Shown here piece after piece: positions 54,933 to 63,334 of a stretch of DNA of 64,000 nt (positions are counted from its first letter, which is position 1; each line of letters starts with the position of its first letter). This stretch comes from Gammaproteobacteria bacterium (GTDB lineage: Bacteria; Pseudomonadota; Gammaproteobacteria; SZUA-229): contig JAPHSS010000017.1 in NCBI GenBank assembly GCA_026195255.1, positions 49,628 to 113,627 of the forward strand, read 5' to 3'. The notes beneath the pieces are model-generated. The model was not told the DNA's origin. It worked only from the letters and a program-made list of their open reading frames with translations, and made no database searches. The position numbers and the translations under genes were made by a program.

Positions 54933-56579
54933 ATGCGAGTATCTACAGCACTCATTCATAATCAGGGTTTGCAAAATATCCTTCAGCAGCAGGAAGATTT
55001 GTTGCGGGTACAAAATGAGATATCGGCAGGTAAAAAAATATTGTCACCGTCGGATGATCCCAGTGGTGCTGCGCGTGTAGTTGATATAAATGAAGCATTA
55101 AGTCAAATTGAACAGTTTGGCGATAATGCAAACTACGCAACACAGCAGTTAAATCTGGAAGACTCGACACTCACCAGTTCTAATCTTGTTTTACAACGTG
55201 TGCGTGAGCTGTCTATTCAGGCAGCGAATACCGGTGTAAATGATTTAGAAAGTAACCAGGCGATTGCCAGTGAAATGAAAGAAAAGTTAGCCGAGCTTTT
55301 TGATTACGCTAATGCAAAAGATGAAAATGGTGATTATATTTTCTCCGGTTTCCAATCTAAAACTCAGGCGTTTACAACAGATGGTGCAGGTAACTATACA
55401 TATAATGGTGATGAAGGTCAGTCAGCTATTCAGATTGGTAGCAGCCGTCAGGTCATTGCAAATAATTCAGGTGCAGAAGTTTTTCAAATGATTCGCACCG
55501 GTAATGGTGATTTTTCGGTAGATGTTAATCGCACCAATGCGGGCACAGGAAAAATTTCCACCGGTTCAGTTATTGATCGTAGCGCATTTCAAAGTCACGA
55601 TTATACAATTCGTTTTATCGATGCAGATAATTATGAAGTGTTTGATAATACGGCAGGTGCAGTAGTAGGGGTAACGCCACGGCCCTATAATGACGCAAGC
55701 TCAATTACCTTTGATGGTATTGAAGTGCAGATTTCTGGGACGCCGGTAGCCGGTGATGAGTTCACTGTTGAAGCCAGTCGTTATCAGGATGTTTTTACCA
55801 CATTAAATGACCTGGTCAGAGAACTTGAAACCCCGGGAACCGGAGATATTACCGGTAACTTTGGTGGCGCTTATCTGGCGAATGGCTTTGCCGCAGGTGA
55901 TGCCATTGGTTTTGATCTTGACTTTGACGGGATTACACTCAATGTGGCTGCAGTCGCCGGCGCAACTGATCTGGCCACCGCAGGAAACTTAACAACCGCT
56001 TTAGTGGCCGCTGGTGTCACTGATAATCTTGACGGTACCTTTACATTAAATGGCTCTACGCCAGGTTTGAGTGTTACTTTTCAGGCTAACCCTACGACGA
56101 ATGCGATTGAATTTAGAACCGATGGTGGAAACGGCGAAGTTTTCAGTAATCTAAATTTAAGTAACTTAACCGATACGGGTAATGATGGTGTGTTGTTAAT
56201 GAGTAACAACGGTAATACGGTAGCATCGTCCGCATCAATTACATCAGCAATTGTGGGTGACACCGCTTTCTTTGCTGCGGGAGCGCCGAGTAATTCATTT
56301 TTATCGCAAAAAATTGATAATGCATTGAATAATATTGATCAGTCGATGGATAAAATAATCAATGTGCAAACCAGTATTGGTGGGCGTCTTAATTCTATCG
56401 ATAGTCAGCGTGATGATAACGAAGCTAAATCAGTGCATCTGCAAGCGGTGAGGTCAGATATTGAAGATCTTGATCTTAACGAAGCCATTAGTAATATGAC
56501 GTTTCAAACCACCAACCTGCAGGTAGCCCAACAAACTTTTGTACGTATCCAGAGTTTAAGTCTGTTTGAGTATATATAA
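54933..56579 (+). CDS. flgL: Flagellar hook-filament junction protein FlgL, enlarged
   Basis: 548 residues against 317 in E. coli. The N-terminus RVSTALIHNQGLQNILQQQE and SAGKKILSPSDDPSGAARVV is the FlgL D0/D1, and the C-terminus LNEAISNMTFQTTNLQVAQQTFVRIQSLSLFEYI is normal. A module at about 310-440 (FGGAYLANGFAAGDAIGFDL to TSAIVGDT) resembles the one in FlgK. Sits with flgK in one transcription unit; a 690-bp intergenic stretch with repeats follows before fliC. Confidence 0.94.
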   Translation: MRVSTALIHNQGLQNILQQQEDLLRVQNEISAGKKILSPSDDPSGAARVVDINEALSQIEQFGDNANYATQQLNLEDSTLTSSNLVLQRVRELSIQAANTGVNDLESNQAIASEMKEKLAELFDYANAKDENGDYIFSGFQSKTQAFTTDGAGNYTYNGDEGQSAIQIGSSRQVIANNSGAEVFQMIRTGNGDFSVDVNRTNAGTGKISTGSVIDRSAFQSHDYTIRFIDADNYEVFDNTAGAVVGVTPRPYNDASSITFDGIEVQISGTPVAGDEFTVEASRYQDVFTTLNDLVRELETPGTGDITGNFGGAYLANGFAAGDAIGFDLDFDGITLNVAAVAGATDLATAGNLTTALVAAGVTDNLDGTFTLNGSTPGLSVTFQANPTTNAIEFRTDGGNGEVFSNLNLSNLTDTGNDGVLLMSNNGNTVASSASITSAIVGDTAFFAAGAPSNSFLSQKIDNALNNIDQSMDKIINVQTSIGGRLNSIDSQRDDNEAKSVHLQAVRSDIEDLDLNEAISNMTFQTTNLQVAQQTFVRIQSLSLFEYI

Positions 56580-56621
56580 AACCTAAGCTGTTCTGCTACA
56601 TCTCCATCGGGTATAAACCAT

Positions 56622-56790
56622 ATCTTGTTCCCATGCTCCTGCGTGGGAATACATAGAGTTAATCTGCTATTCACAATCATTATTTATTTTAAGTATGCAT
56701 TCCCACGGAGGACCGTGCGAACGAGATGAATGACAGATTGTTATGAGCTGAAAGAGATTGCACTGTTCAGGCACGTCTCCATCGGGGAAA
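56622..56790. repeat. 167-bp dispersed repeat, copy 2 (inverted)
   Basis: The reverse complement matches copy 1 at 38741-38907. Its last 31 bp (56760-56790, GCACTGTTCAGGCACGTCTC...) are directly duplicated at 56792-56822 with two changes. Confidence 0.75.
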
Positions 56791-56815
56791 AGCACTGTTC
56801 AGGCACATCGCCATC

Positions 56816-56952
56816 GGGGAAAGGTCTCGTTTTTTGAGCCCTGTCCCCTAAACCCATACCACTAGAAGCTGACAGTGTAGTGAGGCGACTCCGTAAAACT
56901 CTTGATGGCATCACAACAGGGGACAGGGCACAAAAAGCAGTGACCTTTCCCC
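56816..56952. mobile_element. 137-bp MITE-like element with long terminal inverted repeats
   Basis: Left end 56816-56849 begins GGGGAAAGGTCTCGTTTTTT and ends CCTGTCCCCT. Right end 56918-56952 is its imperfect complement, beginning AGGGGACAGGGC and ending GACCTTTCCCC. The arms match at about 29 of 34 positions. The 68-bp interior has no reading frame. No transposase of matching ends is in the window. Confidence 0.6.
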
Positions 56953-57154
56953 GAGTATGGTGATTTCTCCGCAGTTCACTTGCAATCCGCCTGGCTGAGT
57001 GCTCTTCACAGCTTAAATTTCACTGCTAAACTTTAAATATATTTGAAAAAAGATGTCTTTTTCTTTATTGGTAATATCCTGTTTAATTAATATTTTCTTA
57101 ATAAACAATGACTTATGCTTATTAAGGCCTTGTCAAAAAAAAGCAAATGAATGC

Positions 57155-57181
57155 TAAAGCTATCTCAAAAGCGGCCGATAC
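57155..57181 (+). promoter_or_regulatory. Sigma-28 (FliA) promoter of fliC
   Basis: TAAA at 57155-57158, 15 nt, then GCCGATAC at 57174-57181, one change from GCCGATAA. The fliC ATG lies 90 nt downstream. Confidence 0.9.
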
Positions 57182-57233
57182 AATCATTGAGAACGAATTA
57201 AACATAATTCGCTGCAACCAGTTTAAGACCTTA

Positions 57234-57253
57234 AGTCGCCTGGTAAGGCGACT
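57234..57253 (+). promoter_or_regulatory. Hairpin in the fliC 5' untranslated region
   Basis: AGTCGCC-TGGTAA-GGCGACT, a perfect 7-bp stem with a 6-nt loop, 8 nt before the AGGAG ribosome-binding site. It may stabilise the long-lived flagellin mRNA or control its translation. Confidence 0.55.
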
Positions 57254-57271
57254 GAAGCTCAGGAGATAACC

Positions 57272-59845
57272 ATGCCTCAAGTCATTAATACAAATATTCC
57301 ATCAATAAATGCTCAGCGTAATCTGAATACATCGCAGAATGACCTAAATACATCATTACAGCGTTTATCTTCTGGTTTACGGATTAACAGCGCAAAAGAC
57401 GATGCTGCGGGTCTGGCGATTTCAAATCGTTTTACATCACAGATTCGTGGTCTGACTCAGGCATCACGTAATGCGAATGACGGTATCTCTTTAGCGCAAA
57501 CCGCTGAGGGTGCACTTGCCGAATCTACTAATATCCTACAACGTGTTCGTGAGCTGGCGATTCAATCAGCTAACTCAACTAACTCGTCTCAAGATAGATT
57601 AAGCCTGCAGTCTGAAGTTAACCAGCTGGTTTCAGAGCTTGACCGTATTGCAAATACGACAACGTTTAACGGTCTGAAATTACTCGATGGTTCATTTACA
57701 GCGCAGAGTTTCCAGATTGGTGCTGAAGCAAATCAGACAATCAATGTGAATGTATCCGGTGCAACCGCTGATACAATCGGTATAAACAAGGTTAATACTG
57801 ATAATGCAGATGTTGGTCTTGAAGTTGCTACTTCAGGTTTCTCTGTAGCTACATCAACTACAGCCTTCAATACAGCAGCAGCTGATGCAACTTCTACAGC
57901 CGCTTTAGCTACATTGATGGGTGATCAGGTTATTTCTGTAACAGGTCCTGGCGGAACGACAACAGTAAATGTTGATGCAGCGAGTAATAATCGTGATGCA
58001 TCTGATATTGCTACTGCTCTGAACAACATTAATGGTGTTCGTGCGACTGCTGAGCCAAACTCGGCTTCATTCGCAGCAACTGCTGCACCTACTAATGCGA
58101 ATAACGGTGATGTTGTATCGTTTGACCTGGTAACGGGCGATGGTGCACAAAGTGAATCAATTAGCTTTACCGTTGATACTGCAACTTATACAACAGACTT
58201 CAACGCAGCTGTTCAAACAGCAGTTGATGCAATCAATGTTTCAAATGGTAATGACGGTGATCTTACCTTTAACTCTACTACTCAAACTCTGACCAGTGCT
58301 AAAGGTGCAAACGTTGGTATTGAGAACTTTGATGTAGCTGATAATGCCACTGTAACTATCAGTAACTTTGTAGATGATACAAGTAATGATGGCACCGGCT
58401 TATCGTTTACTATAGATGGTAATGCGGTAACCGTTGTAACTCCAATGTCTGGCAGCCAAAACGCTATTGCAAGTGCAGTGCAAACACAAATTAATGCAAT
58501 TGGCGGTATAACTGCAACCTTAAACGGTGCGGGCACGGGTGTTATTGTTAGTAGTACTGCTGAAGGTGGCCTGGACATTGGTACACTTGCGGTTACAGGT
58601 GGTACTACGGGTGATGGTGGTTTTGATGTGGCAGCGAACACAGGCACAACAGTATCTGCTACGGTACTTCGTGAAGGCGCAACAGTTGCATCAACAATTG
58701 CACCAGTTATAGTTGAAACAGATACGCTTAGCTTTGCCGGTCAGACTGTGACAGAAACAGGTGGTGCGGGTAATGAAGCTGCTATTCAAGTTGGTAACCT
58801 AACGGTTCTGATGGAAGATGCAGGCATTAATATTCAATCTGATGAAGTTCTGGCTACAAGCATTATTAATGCAGCTGCAGGTGTTAACGCGACACTAACT
58901 GCGGGTTCTGCACAGAGTGATGTAAGTGGTGGTAACTTTACTTCTGCTCAAACATTAACTATCACAGGTGATGCTACAGGCACAGTTGATGTAGCAAAAG
59001 ATAGCACGGCTGCTCAAATAGCCGCATCTATTAACAAAATTTCTGATTCAACAGGTGTTAATGCTTCTGCAACGACAACTGCCACCATCAGTAATATAGA
59101 TGCAGACGGTATTGTTTCACTAACACTTAATGGTTCAACCGTTTCGGCTAGTGTAACTACAACTGATTTAAGCGAACTGGCAACCACGATAAACGATAAG
59201 TCAGGCGCTACCGGTGTTAGTGCTTCTATTAGTGTAGATGGTGCATCTATTGAGTTAACTCATTCATCTGGTGAAGACATTGACGTGCTTAACTTTTCTC
59301 ACTCGGCAGCAAATGTAAATACTGCAACTGTAGTAAGTGCAAGGGTTACAGGTAGTGAAGGTAGTCATGTTACATTACAGGATGGTACAGCACTTGACCT
59401 GGACTCAACTGTAGTTGGTGGTAATGTTGAGATACAGTCAAATGGTTCTTTCACAATTGCATCTAATGTCGATTCCTCTGCTGGTGGTATGTTCTCTGGT
59501 AATGCGAATGATATTAACGCAAGTTCATTACAAACTGTAAATACAATTGATATTAGTACTAAGACAGGTGCTAATTTAGCAATTGATATAACGGACGGTG
59601 CACTGGCTAAAGTTGATAGTATTCGTGCAGATTTGGGTGCGATTCAAAACCGATTTGGATCAACTATCTCTAGCCTGGATACAGCAGTTGAAAACTTCAG
59701 TGCAGCGCGTAGCCGAATTCAGGATACGGACTTTGCGGCTGAAACTGCTAACCTGACACGTAACCAGGTGTTACAACAGGCGGGTGTAGCGATGTTGGCT
59801 CAGGCAAACTCTCAGCCACAGTTAGTATTGAGTCTTCTTCAGTAA
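57272..59845 (+). CDS. fliC: Flagellin FliC, giant form
   Basis: 857 residues; common flagellins are 280-500. D0/D1 ends are canonical: [40 protein letters not shown] at the N-terminus (to about 165), and [20 protein letters not shown] to [16 protein letters not shown] at the C-terminus (from about 757). The roughly 590-residue centre is Thr/Ala/Gly/Asn-rich with flagellin-IN-like motifs near residues 228, 569 and 623 ([20 protein letters not shown], then [17 protein letters not shown]). The protein forms the filament. AGGAG lies ahead of the ATG; the flaG gene follows. Confidence 0.95.
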   Translation: MPQVINTNIPSINAQRNLNTSQNDLNTSLQRLSSGLRINSAKDDAAGLAISNRFTSQIRGLTQASRNANDGISLAQTAEGALAESTNILQRVRELAIQSANSTNSSQDRLSLQSEVNQLVSELDRIANTTTFNGLKLLDGSFTAQSFQIGAEANQTINVNVSGATADTIGINKVNTDNADVGLEVATSGFSVATSTTAFNTAAADATSTAALATLMGDQVISVTGPGGTTTVNVDAASNNRDASDIATALNNINGVRATAEPNSASFAATAAPTNANNGDVVSFDLVTGDGAQSESISFTVDTATYTTDFNAAVQTAVDAINVSNGNDGDLTFNSTTQTLTSAKGANVGIENFDVADNATVTISNFVDDTSNDGTGLSFTIDGNAVTVVTPMSGSQNAIASAVQTQINAIGGITATLNGAGTGVIVSSTAEGGLDIGTLAVTGGTTGDGGFDVAANTGTTVSATVLREGATVASTIAPVIVETDTLSFAGQTVTETGGAGNEAAIQVGNLTVLMEDAGINIQSDEVLATSIINAAAGVNATLTAGSAQSDVSGGNFTSAQTLTITGDATGTVDVAKDSTAAQIAASINKISDSTGVNASATTTATISNIDADGIVSLTLNGSTVSASVTTTDLSELATTINDKSGATGVSASISVDGASIELTHSSGEDIDVLNFSHSAANVNTATVVSARVTGSEGSHVTLQDGTALDLDSTVVGGNVEIQSNGSFTIASNVDSSAGGMFSGNANDINASSLQTVNTIDISTKTGANLAIDITDGALAKVDSIRADLGAIQNRFGSTISSLDTAVENFSAARSRIQDTDFAAETANLTRNQVLQQAGVAMLAQANSQPQLVLSLLQ

Positions 59846-59865
59846 GGGTAGACAGGTGATAATAA

Positions 59866-59918
59866 CCAGAACAAGTTTTGCTAAAGCGGCCGGTGAGTTT
59901 CTCACCGCCGTGTTCTGG
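59866..59918 (+). terminator. Long structured hairpin after fliC
   Basis: An outer CCAGAACA/TGTTCTGG stem (59866-59873, 59911-59918) encloses an inner CGGTGAG/CTCACCG stem. A GT-rich stretch follows, so termination may be partial, leaving flaG expressed at a lower level than fliC. Confidence 0.65.
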
Positions 59919-59961
59919 TGTTTGTCTAACAATATATATAATACTGTGAACAGGTGTAAAC

Positions 59962-60375
59962 ATGTCTACTGATATCGTGACAAACCAGATTTCAAAAGAT
60001 GTTTTGAGCTCATCATCAGCTGTTAAATCTAAACCTGCGAATGATGCGGGCCAGGTGGAAAGCCGGCAAAGTGTCGCTGCTCAGGCGGCCACTTTAGAAG
60101 GCAAATTTTTACCGCCTGAATCCCAAAAAGCGGAAATAAGCAGTGAAGAAATACAACAGGCAGTAACTGATCTAAATTCACACATACAAAACATAGAACG
60201 GAATTTGTTATTTAGTGTTGATGAAAGCAGCGGTCGTACCGTCGTACGAGTGGTGAATTCTGAGACAGAAGAGGTTATCAGGCAGATGCCTACTGAAGAG
60301 GTGTTGCGTATTTCTCGTAGCATTCATGAGCAGATGGGTGATGTTTCAGGTATGATTTTTGAAACTTCTGCATAA
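59962..60375 (+). CDS. flaG: Flagellar protein FlaG
   Basis: 137 residues. The disordered N-terminus is followed by EEIQQAVTDLNSHIQNIERN-LLFSVDESSGRTVVRVVNSE and VIRQMPTEEVLRISRSI, the FlaG family core. FlaG affects filament length in polar flagella. Located between fliC and fliD as in Pseudomonas and Vibrio. Confidence 0.93.
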   Translation: MSTDIVTNQISKDVLSSSSAVKSKPANDAGQVESRQSVAAQAATLEGKFLPPESQKAEISSEEIQQAVTDLNSHIQNIERNLLFSVDESSGRTVVRVVNSETEEVIRQMPTEEVLRISRSIHEQMGDVSGMIFETSA

Positions 60376-60392
60376 TTGGCCTTTTAATTGCA
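60376..60392 (+). promoter_or_regulatory. Sigma-54 promoter of the fliD operon
   Basis: TTGGCCTTTTAATTGCA begins one base after the flaG stop codon; GG (60378-60379) and GC (60390-60391) are 10 nt apart. It gives fliD-fliS-fliT a promoter of its own, separate from that of fliC. Confidence 0.82.
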
Positions 60393-60429
60393 ACCAGTCT
60401 TTCTGACAATATTGTAATTAGTTTTAATA

Positions 60430-60466
60430 ATTGTAATCATTCAAGTTAAACTCGAATGATTACAAT
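60430..60466 (+). promoter_or_regulatory. Hairpin directly before the fliD ribosome-binding site
   Basis: ATTGTAATCATTC and GAATGATTACAAT form a perfect 13-bp stem with an 11-nt loop, ending 3 nt before GAGG of fliD. It lies in the transcript from the sigma-54 promoter and could regulate initiation. Confidence 0.6.
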
Positions 60467-60478
60467 ATCGAGGTTTTC

Positions 60479-62515
60479 ATGGCAACAATTTCGGCAGCGG
60501 GTATAGGTTCTGGACTGGATGTTAATAGCATTCTGGAACAGATCGTTGAAGCTGAACGTGCACCAACTGAAAATCGTCTTAATCTTAAAGAAGCTAAACT
60601 TCAAGCTGAGCTCAGTGCCTTTGGTACATTAAAAGGTTCAGTCAGTTCATTTCAATCTTCATTAGGTAAATTAACTTCTGCATCTTTGTTTAATAGCAGC
60701 AAAGTATCGGTGAGTAATAATGATGTGTTAAGTGCTTCCACATCAAGTATCGCCCAGGAAGGTAATTATTCTGTAGAAGTTAAAAGTCTTGCTCAATCTC
60801 ATACCCTGGCATCTATTGCTTTTGATGAACTGGATGATGTTATTGGTAATGGCACACTGACATTTAATTTTGGTACCACGGTTTATGACCCGGGCACAGA
60901 TTTTGAAACTGCTGATGATACCTATACCAGTTTTACAAATAATACTGAACGCTCCAGCGAATCGGTTGTTATAGATAACACAAACAATACAGTTAGCGGC
61001 GTTCGTGATGCTATCAATAATGCCGACATAGGTGTAACCGCATCTATAGTCGATGATGGTTCAGGTTATCGTTTGCTTATCTCGTCTGATCTACAGGGTC
61101 TGGATAATAGCCTGGGTATTATGGTAGATGAAGGTGGTGCCGCGGCTGACAATATTGATACAAGCGGACTATCCCAGTTAGCCTTTAATGGTGGTGCTAC
61201 TAATGCGGAGCAGACACAGGCAGCTGCAGATGCAGAATTAACAATAAATGGCTTAACTGTTTTTCGAGAAGAAAATACCATTACCGGTGCCATTCCCGGT
61301 ATTACACTGAATTTAAAAGCTGCTGATGTGGGTAACCCGGTGCAGGTGAATATCAGTAGTACTAACACCAGTGAAGCAGAAAAAAATATTAGTGCTTTTG
61401 TTGCGTCATTTAATGAAATGGCCGGCGTCTTTAACAGCCTCACCGAATATGGTGGTGAAGATGGACAGAACGGAATATTGCTGGGTGATACAACAACAAA
61501 AAATTTAATGCAACAGATGCGCCGTGAAATGGGTGGTTTTGTTGATAATGGCGGTAGCTTTAATAGTCTTAGTTCAATAGGTATAACAACTAATAGAGAC
61601 GGTACGCTTAAGCTGGACAGTGCGGCGCTTAATGAAGCACTAAGTGATGATTTTGATTCAGTTGCACAGTTATTTTATGCTAATGGGAGTTCATCTGACA
61701 GTGAAGTACTCGTTACAGGTAGCAGCCTTTCAACTCAGGAAGGTTTATATAATGTATCAATAGGTTCACTTGCGACACAGGGGCAATTTTCTGCAGCAGC
61801 TGTGACGGGCCCCATTACAATTGATTCAAGTAATGATACTTTTTCATTTATTGTCGATGGAACATCAAGCGGTACGATTTCAATTAGCCAGGCAACTTAT
61901 ACTGATTTAGATGAACTGGCCCAGGAAATTGAAAATCGTATTAATAGTTCTAGCAATTTACAGAGTAATGGACAGGGAGTTTCCGTTTCATATGAGTCCG
62001 GTGCGTTTCAGATTACGTCAAGCGCTTATGGTTCTGACTCCAGCGTAAGGGTTTCATCACAAAATAGTAGTCTGGGTTTTATCAGTAGTGGTGTTTCAAC
62101 AGAGGGTACAGATGTTACTGGTACGATTGGCGGTTTCGTCGCCACCGGCTCAGGACAGCTTCTGACCGGGACCAGTGCAGCGACTGGACTGCAGCTGGAG
62201 ATCACCGGTAATACTGAGGGAAATCGTGGCAGTATTAATTTTTCACGGGGTCTGGCAACTAAATTAAATTCTCTGTTAACTGCATTCCAGACAGAAGATG
62301 GCCAGATTACGGCAAAAACTGACAGTATTAATGATCAGATCAATAGTATTGCCGAGGATCGCCTTGATTTAACAAAACGAGTGGATGCGATAGAGGAACG
62401 TTATAGAAAACAATTTACGGCATTAGATATTTTGATTAGTCAGATGAATGCAACCAGTGATTTTTTACAGCAGCAACTCGATGCTTTGCCAGGTAGTACT
62501 TTTAACAAAAATTAA
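60479..62515 (+). CDS. fliD: Flagellar filament cap protein FliD, enlarged
   Basis: 678 residues against 468 in E. coli. The N-terminus ATISAAGIGSGLDVNSILEQ and VEAERAPTENRLNLKEAKLQAELSAFG is normal, and the C-terminal coil (LTKRVDAIEERYRKQFTALDILISQMNATSDFLQQQLDAL) too. The middle has flagellin-IN motifs (VSGVRDAINNADIGVTASIV and LAQEIENRINSSSNLQSN). FliD caps the filament and folds flagellin. fliS and fliT follow. Confidence 0.94.
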   Translation: MATISAAGIGSGLDVNSILEQIVEAERAPTENRLNLKEAKLQAELSAFGTLKGSVSSFQSSLGKLTSASLFNSSKVSVSNNDVLSASTSSIAQEGNYSVEVKSLAQSHTLASIAFDELDDVIGNGTLTFNFGTTVYDPGTDFETADDTYTSFTNNTERSSESVVIDNTNNTVSGVRDAINNADIGVTASIVDDGSGYRLLISSDLQGLDNSLGIMVDEGGAAADNIDTSGLSQLAFNGGATNAEQTQAAADAELTINGLTVFREENTITGAIPGITLNLKAADVGNPVQVNISSTNTSEAEKNISAFVASFNEMAGVFNSLTEYGGEDGQNGILLGDTTTKNLMQQMRREMGGFVDNGGSFNSLSSIGITTNRDGTLKLDSAALNEALSDDFDSVAQLFYANGSSSDSEVLVTGSSLSTQEGLYNVSIGSLATQGQFSAAAVTGPITIDSSNDTFSFIVDGTSSGTISISQATYTDLDELAQEIENRINSSSNLQSNGQGVSVSYESGAFQITSSAYGSDSSVRVSSQNSSLGFISSGVSTEGTDVTGTIGGFVATGSGQLLTGTSAATGLQLEITGNTEGNRGSINFSRGLATKLNSLLTAFQTEDGQITAKTDSINDQINSIAEDRLDLTKRVDAIEERYRKQFTALDILISQMNATSDFLQQQLDALPGSTFNKN

Positions 62516-62600
62516 ATTTTACAATTAAAGACATTTGTTGTGAGTAGTCTGCTATAAACAACAGATGGATAAAGACAAGCCAACAGACAGGAAAAAGCCA

Positions 62601-63011
62601 ATGCAAAATTCAGCAGCAATGAATCAATATAAGCAGGTAGGTGTACAGGCAGCAGTCGGTAACGCCGATCCGCATACACTTGTGCAGATGCTTATCGATG
62701 GAGCCATTCAGCGTTTGAATACAGCCAAAATGCATATGAAGCAAAATAATATTCCCTTAAAAGGAGAGAGTATTAGCAAAACGATTACTATTATTGATGG
62801 TTTACGTACATCGCTTGATATGGAAAAAGGTGGTGATATCGCTAAAAACCTGGAGTCACTTTATGACTACATGCAACGTCAGTTATTAGCGGCAAACCTT
62901 AATAATAAATTAGAGAATATTGATGAAGTTCTTTCTCTGATGAATGAAATTCGTGCTGGCTGGACAAGTATTCCTCAGGATGTCAGGAATAGTAAACCTC
63001 AGGAAAGTTAA
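62601..63011 (+). CDS. fliS: Flagellin export chaperone FliS
   Basis: 136 residues from the ATG at 62601 with CAGGAAAA ahead; an upstream in-frame ATG at 62565 lacks a ribosome-binding site. MNQYKQVGVQAAVGNADPHTLVQMLIDGAIQRLNTAK is the family start, and the four-helix bundle ends SLMNEIRAGWTSIPQDV. FliS binds flagellin C-termini before export. Confidence 0.94.
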   Translation: MQNSAAMNQYKQVGVQAAVGNADPHTLVQMLIDGAIQRLNTAKMHMKQNNIPLKGESISKTITIIDGLRTSLDMEKGGDIAKNLESLYDYMQRQLLAANLNNKLENIDEVLSLMNEIRAGWTSIPQDVRNSKPQES

Positions 63012-63016
63012 TCCGC

Positions 63017-63334
63017 ATGTTACAGGCCAGACAACAACAATGGAAAAGTATTCTAAAGATGACTGAAATGCTGCATCAGTTATCGGCAGAAGAAAACTGG
63101 CAGGCTATGACCGAGCTGGAATCTGAACGGTTTGGTAAGATTGAAAACTTTTTCTCGACACCTGTTTCAGCGTCAGAAGCGGAAGAGATTGGAGAAGGTA
63201 TTCGTCAGATGTTAAAAAGTGATGAACTGTTAAAGCAAAACAGTTTGTCTCAACAACAAAACATGTCAGATGGTATCAAAAAAATATCCAGAGGACGTCA
63301 GGTTGTTGAAGCTTATAACAAACACAGTGTTTAG
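63017..63334 (+). CDS. fliT: FliT-like flagellar chaperone
   Basis: 105 residues, fully helical (KSILKMTEMLHQLSAEENWQAM), starting five bases after fliS. The LESERFGKIENFF stretch recurs in FliT proteins, which chaperone FliD and, in enterics, repress FlhDC. Assignment rests on position, size and helical pattern more than on sequence. Confidence 0.8.
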   Translation: MLQARQQQWKSILKMTEMLHQLSAEENWQAMTELESERFGKIENFFSTPVSASEAEEIGEGIRQMLKSDELLKQNSLSQQQNMSDGIKKISRGRQVVEAYNKHSV

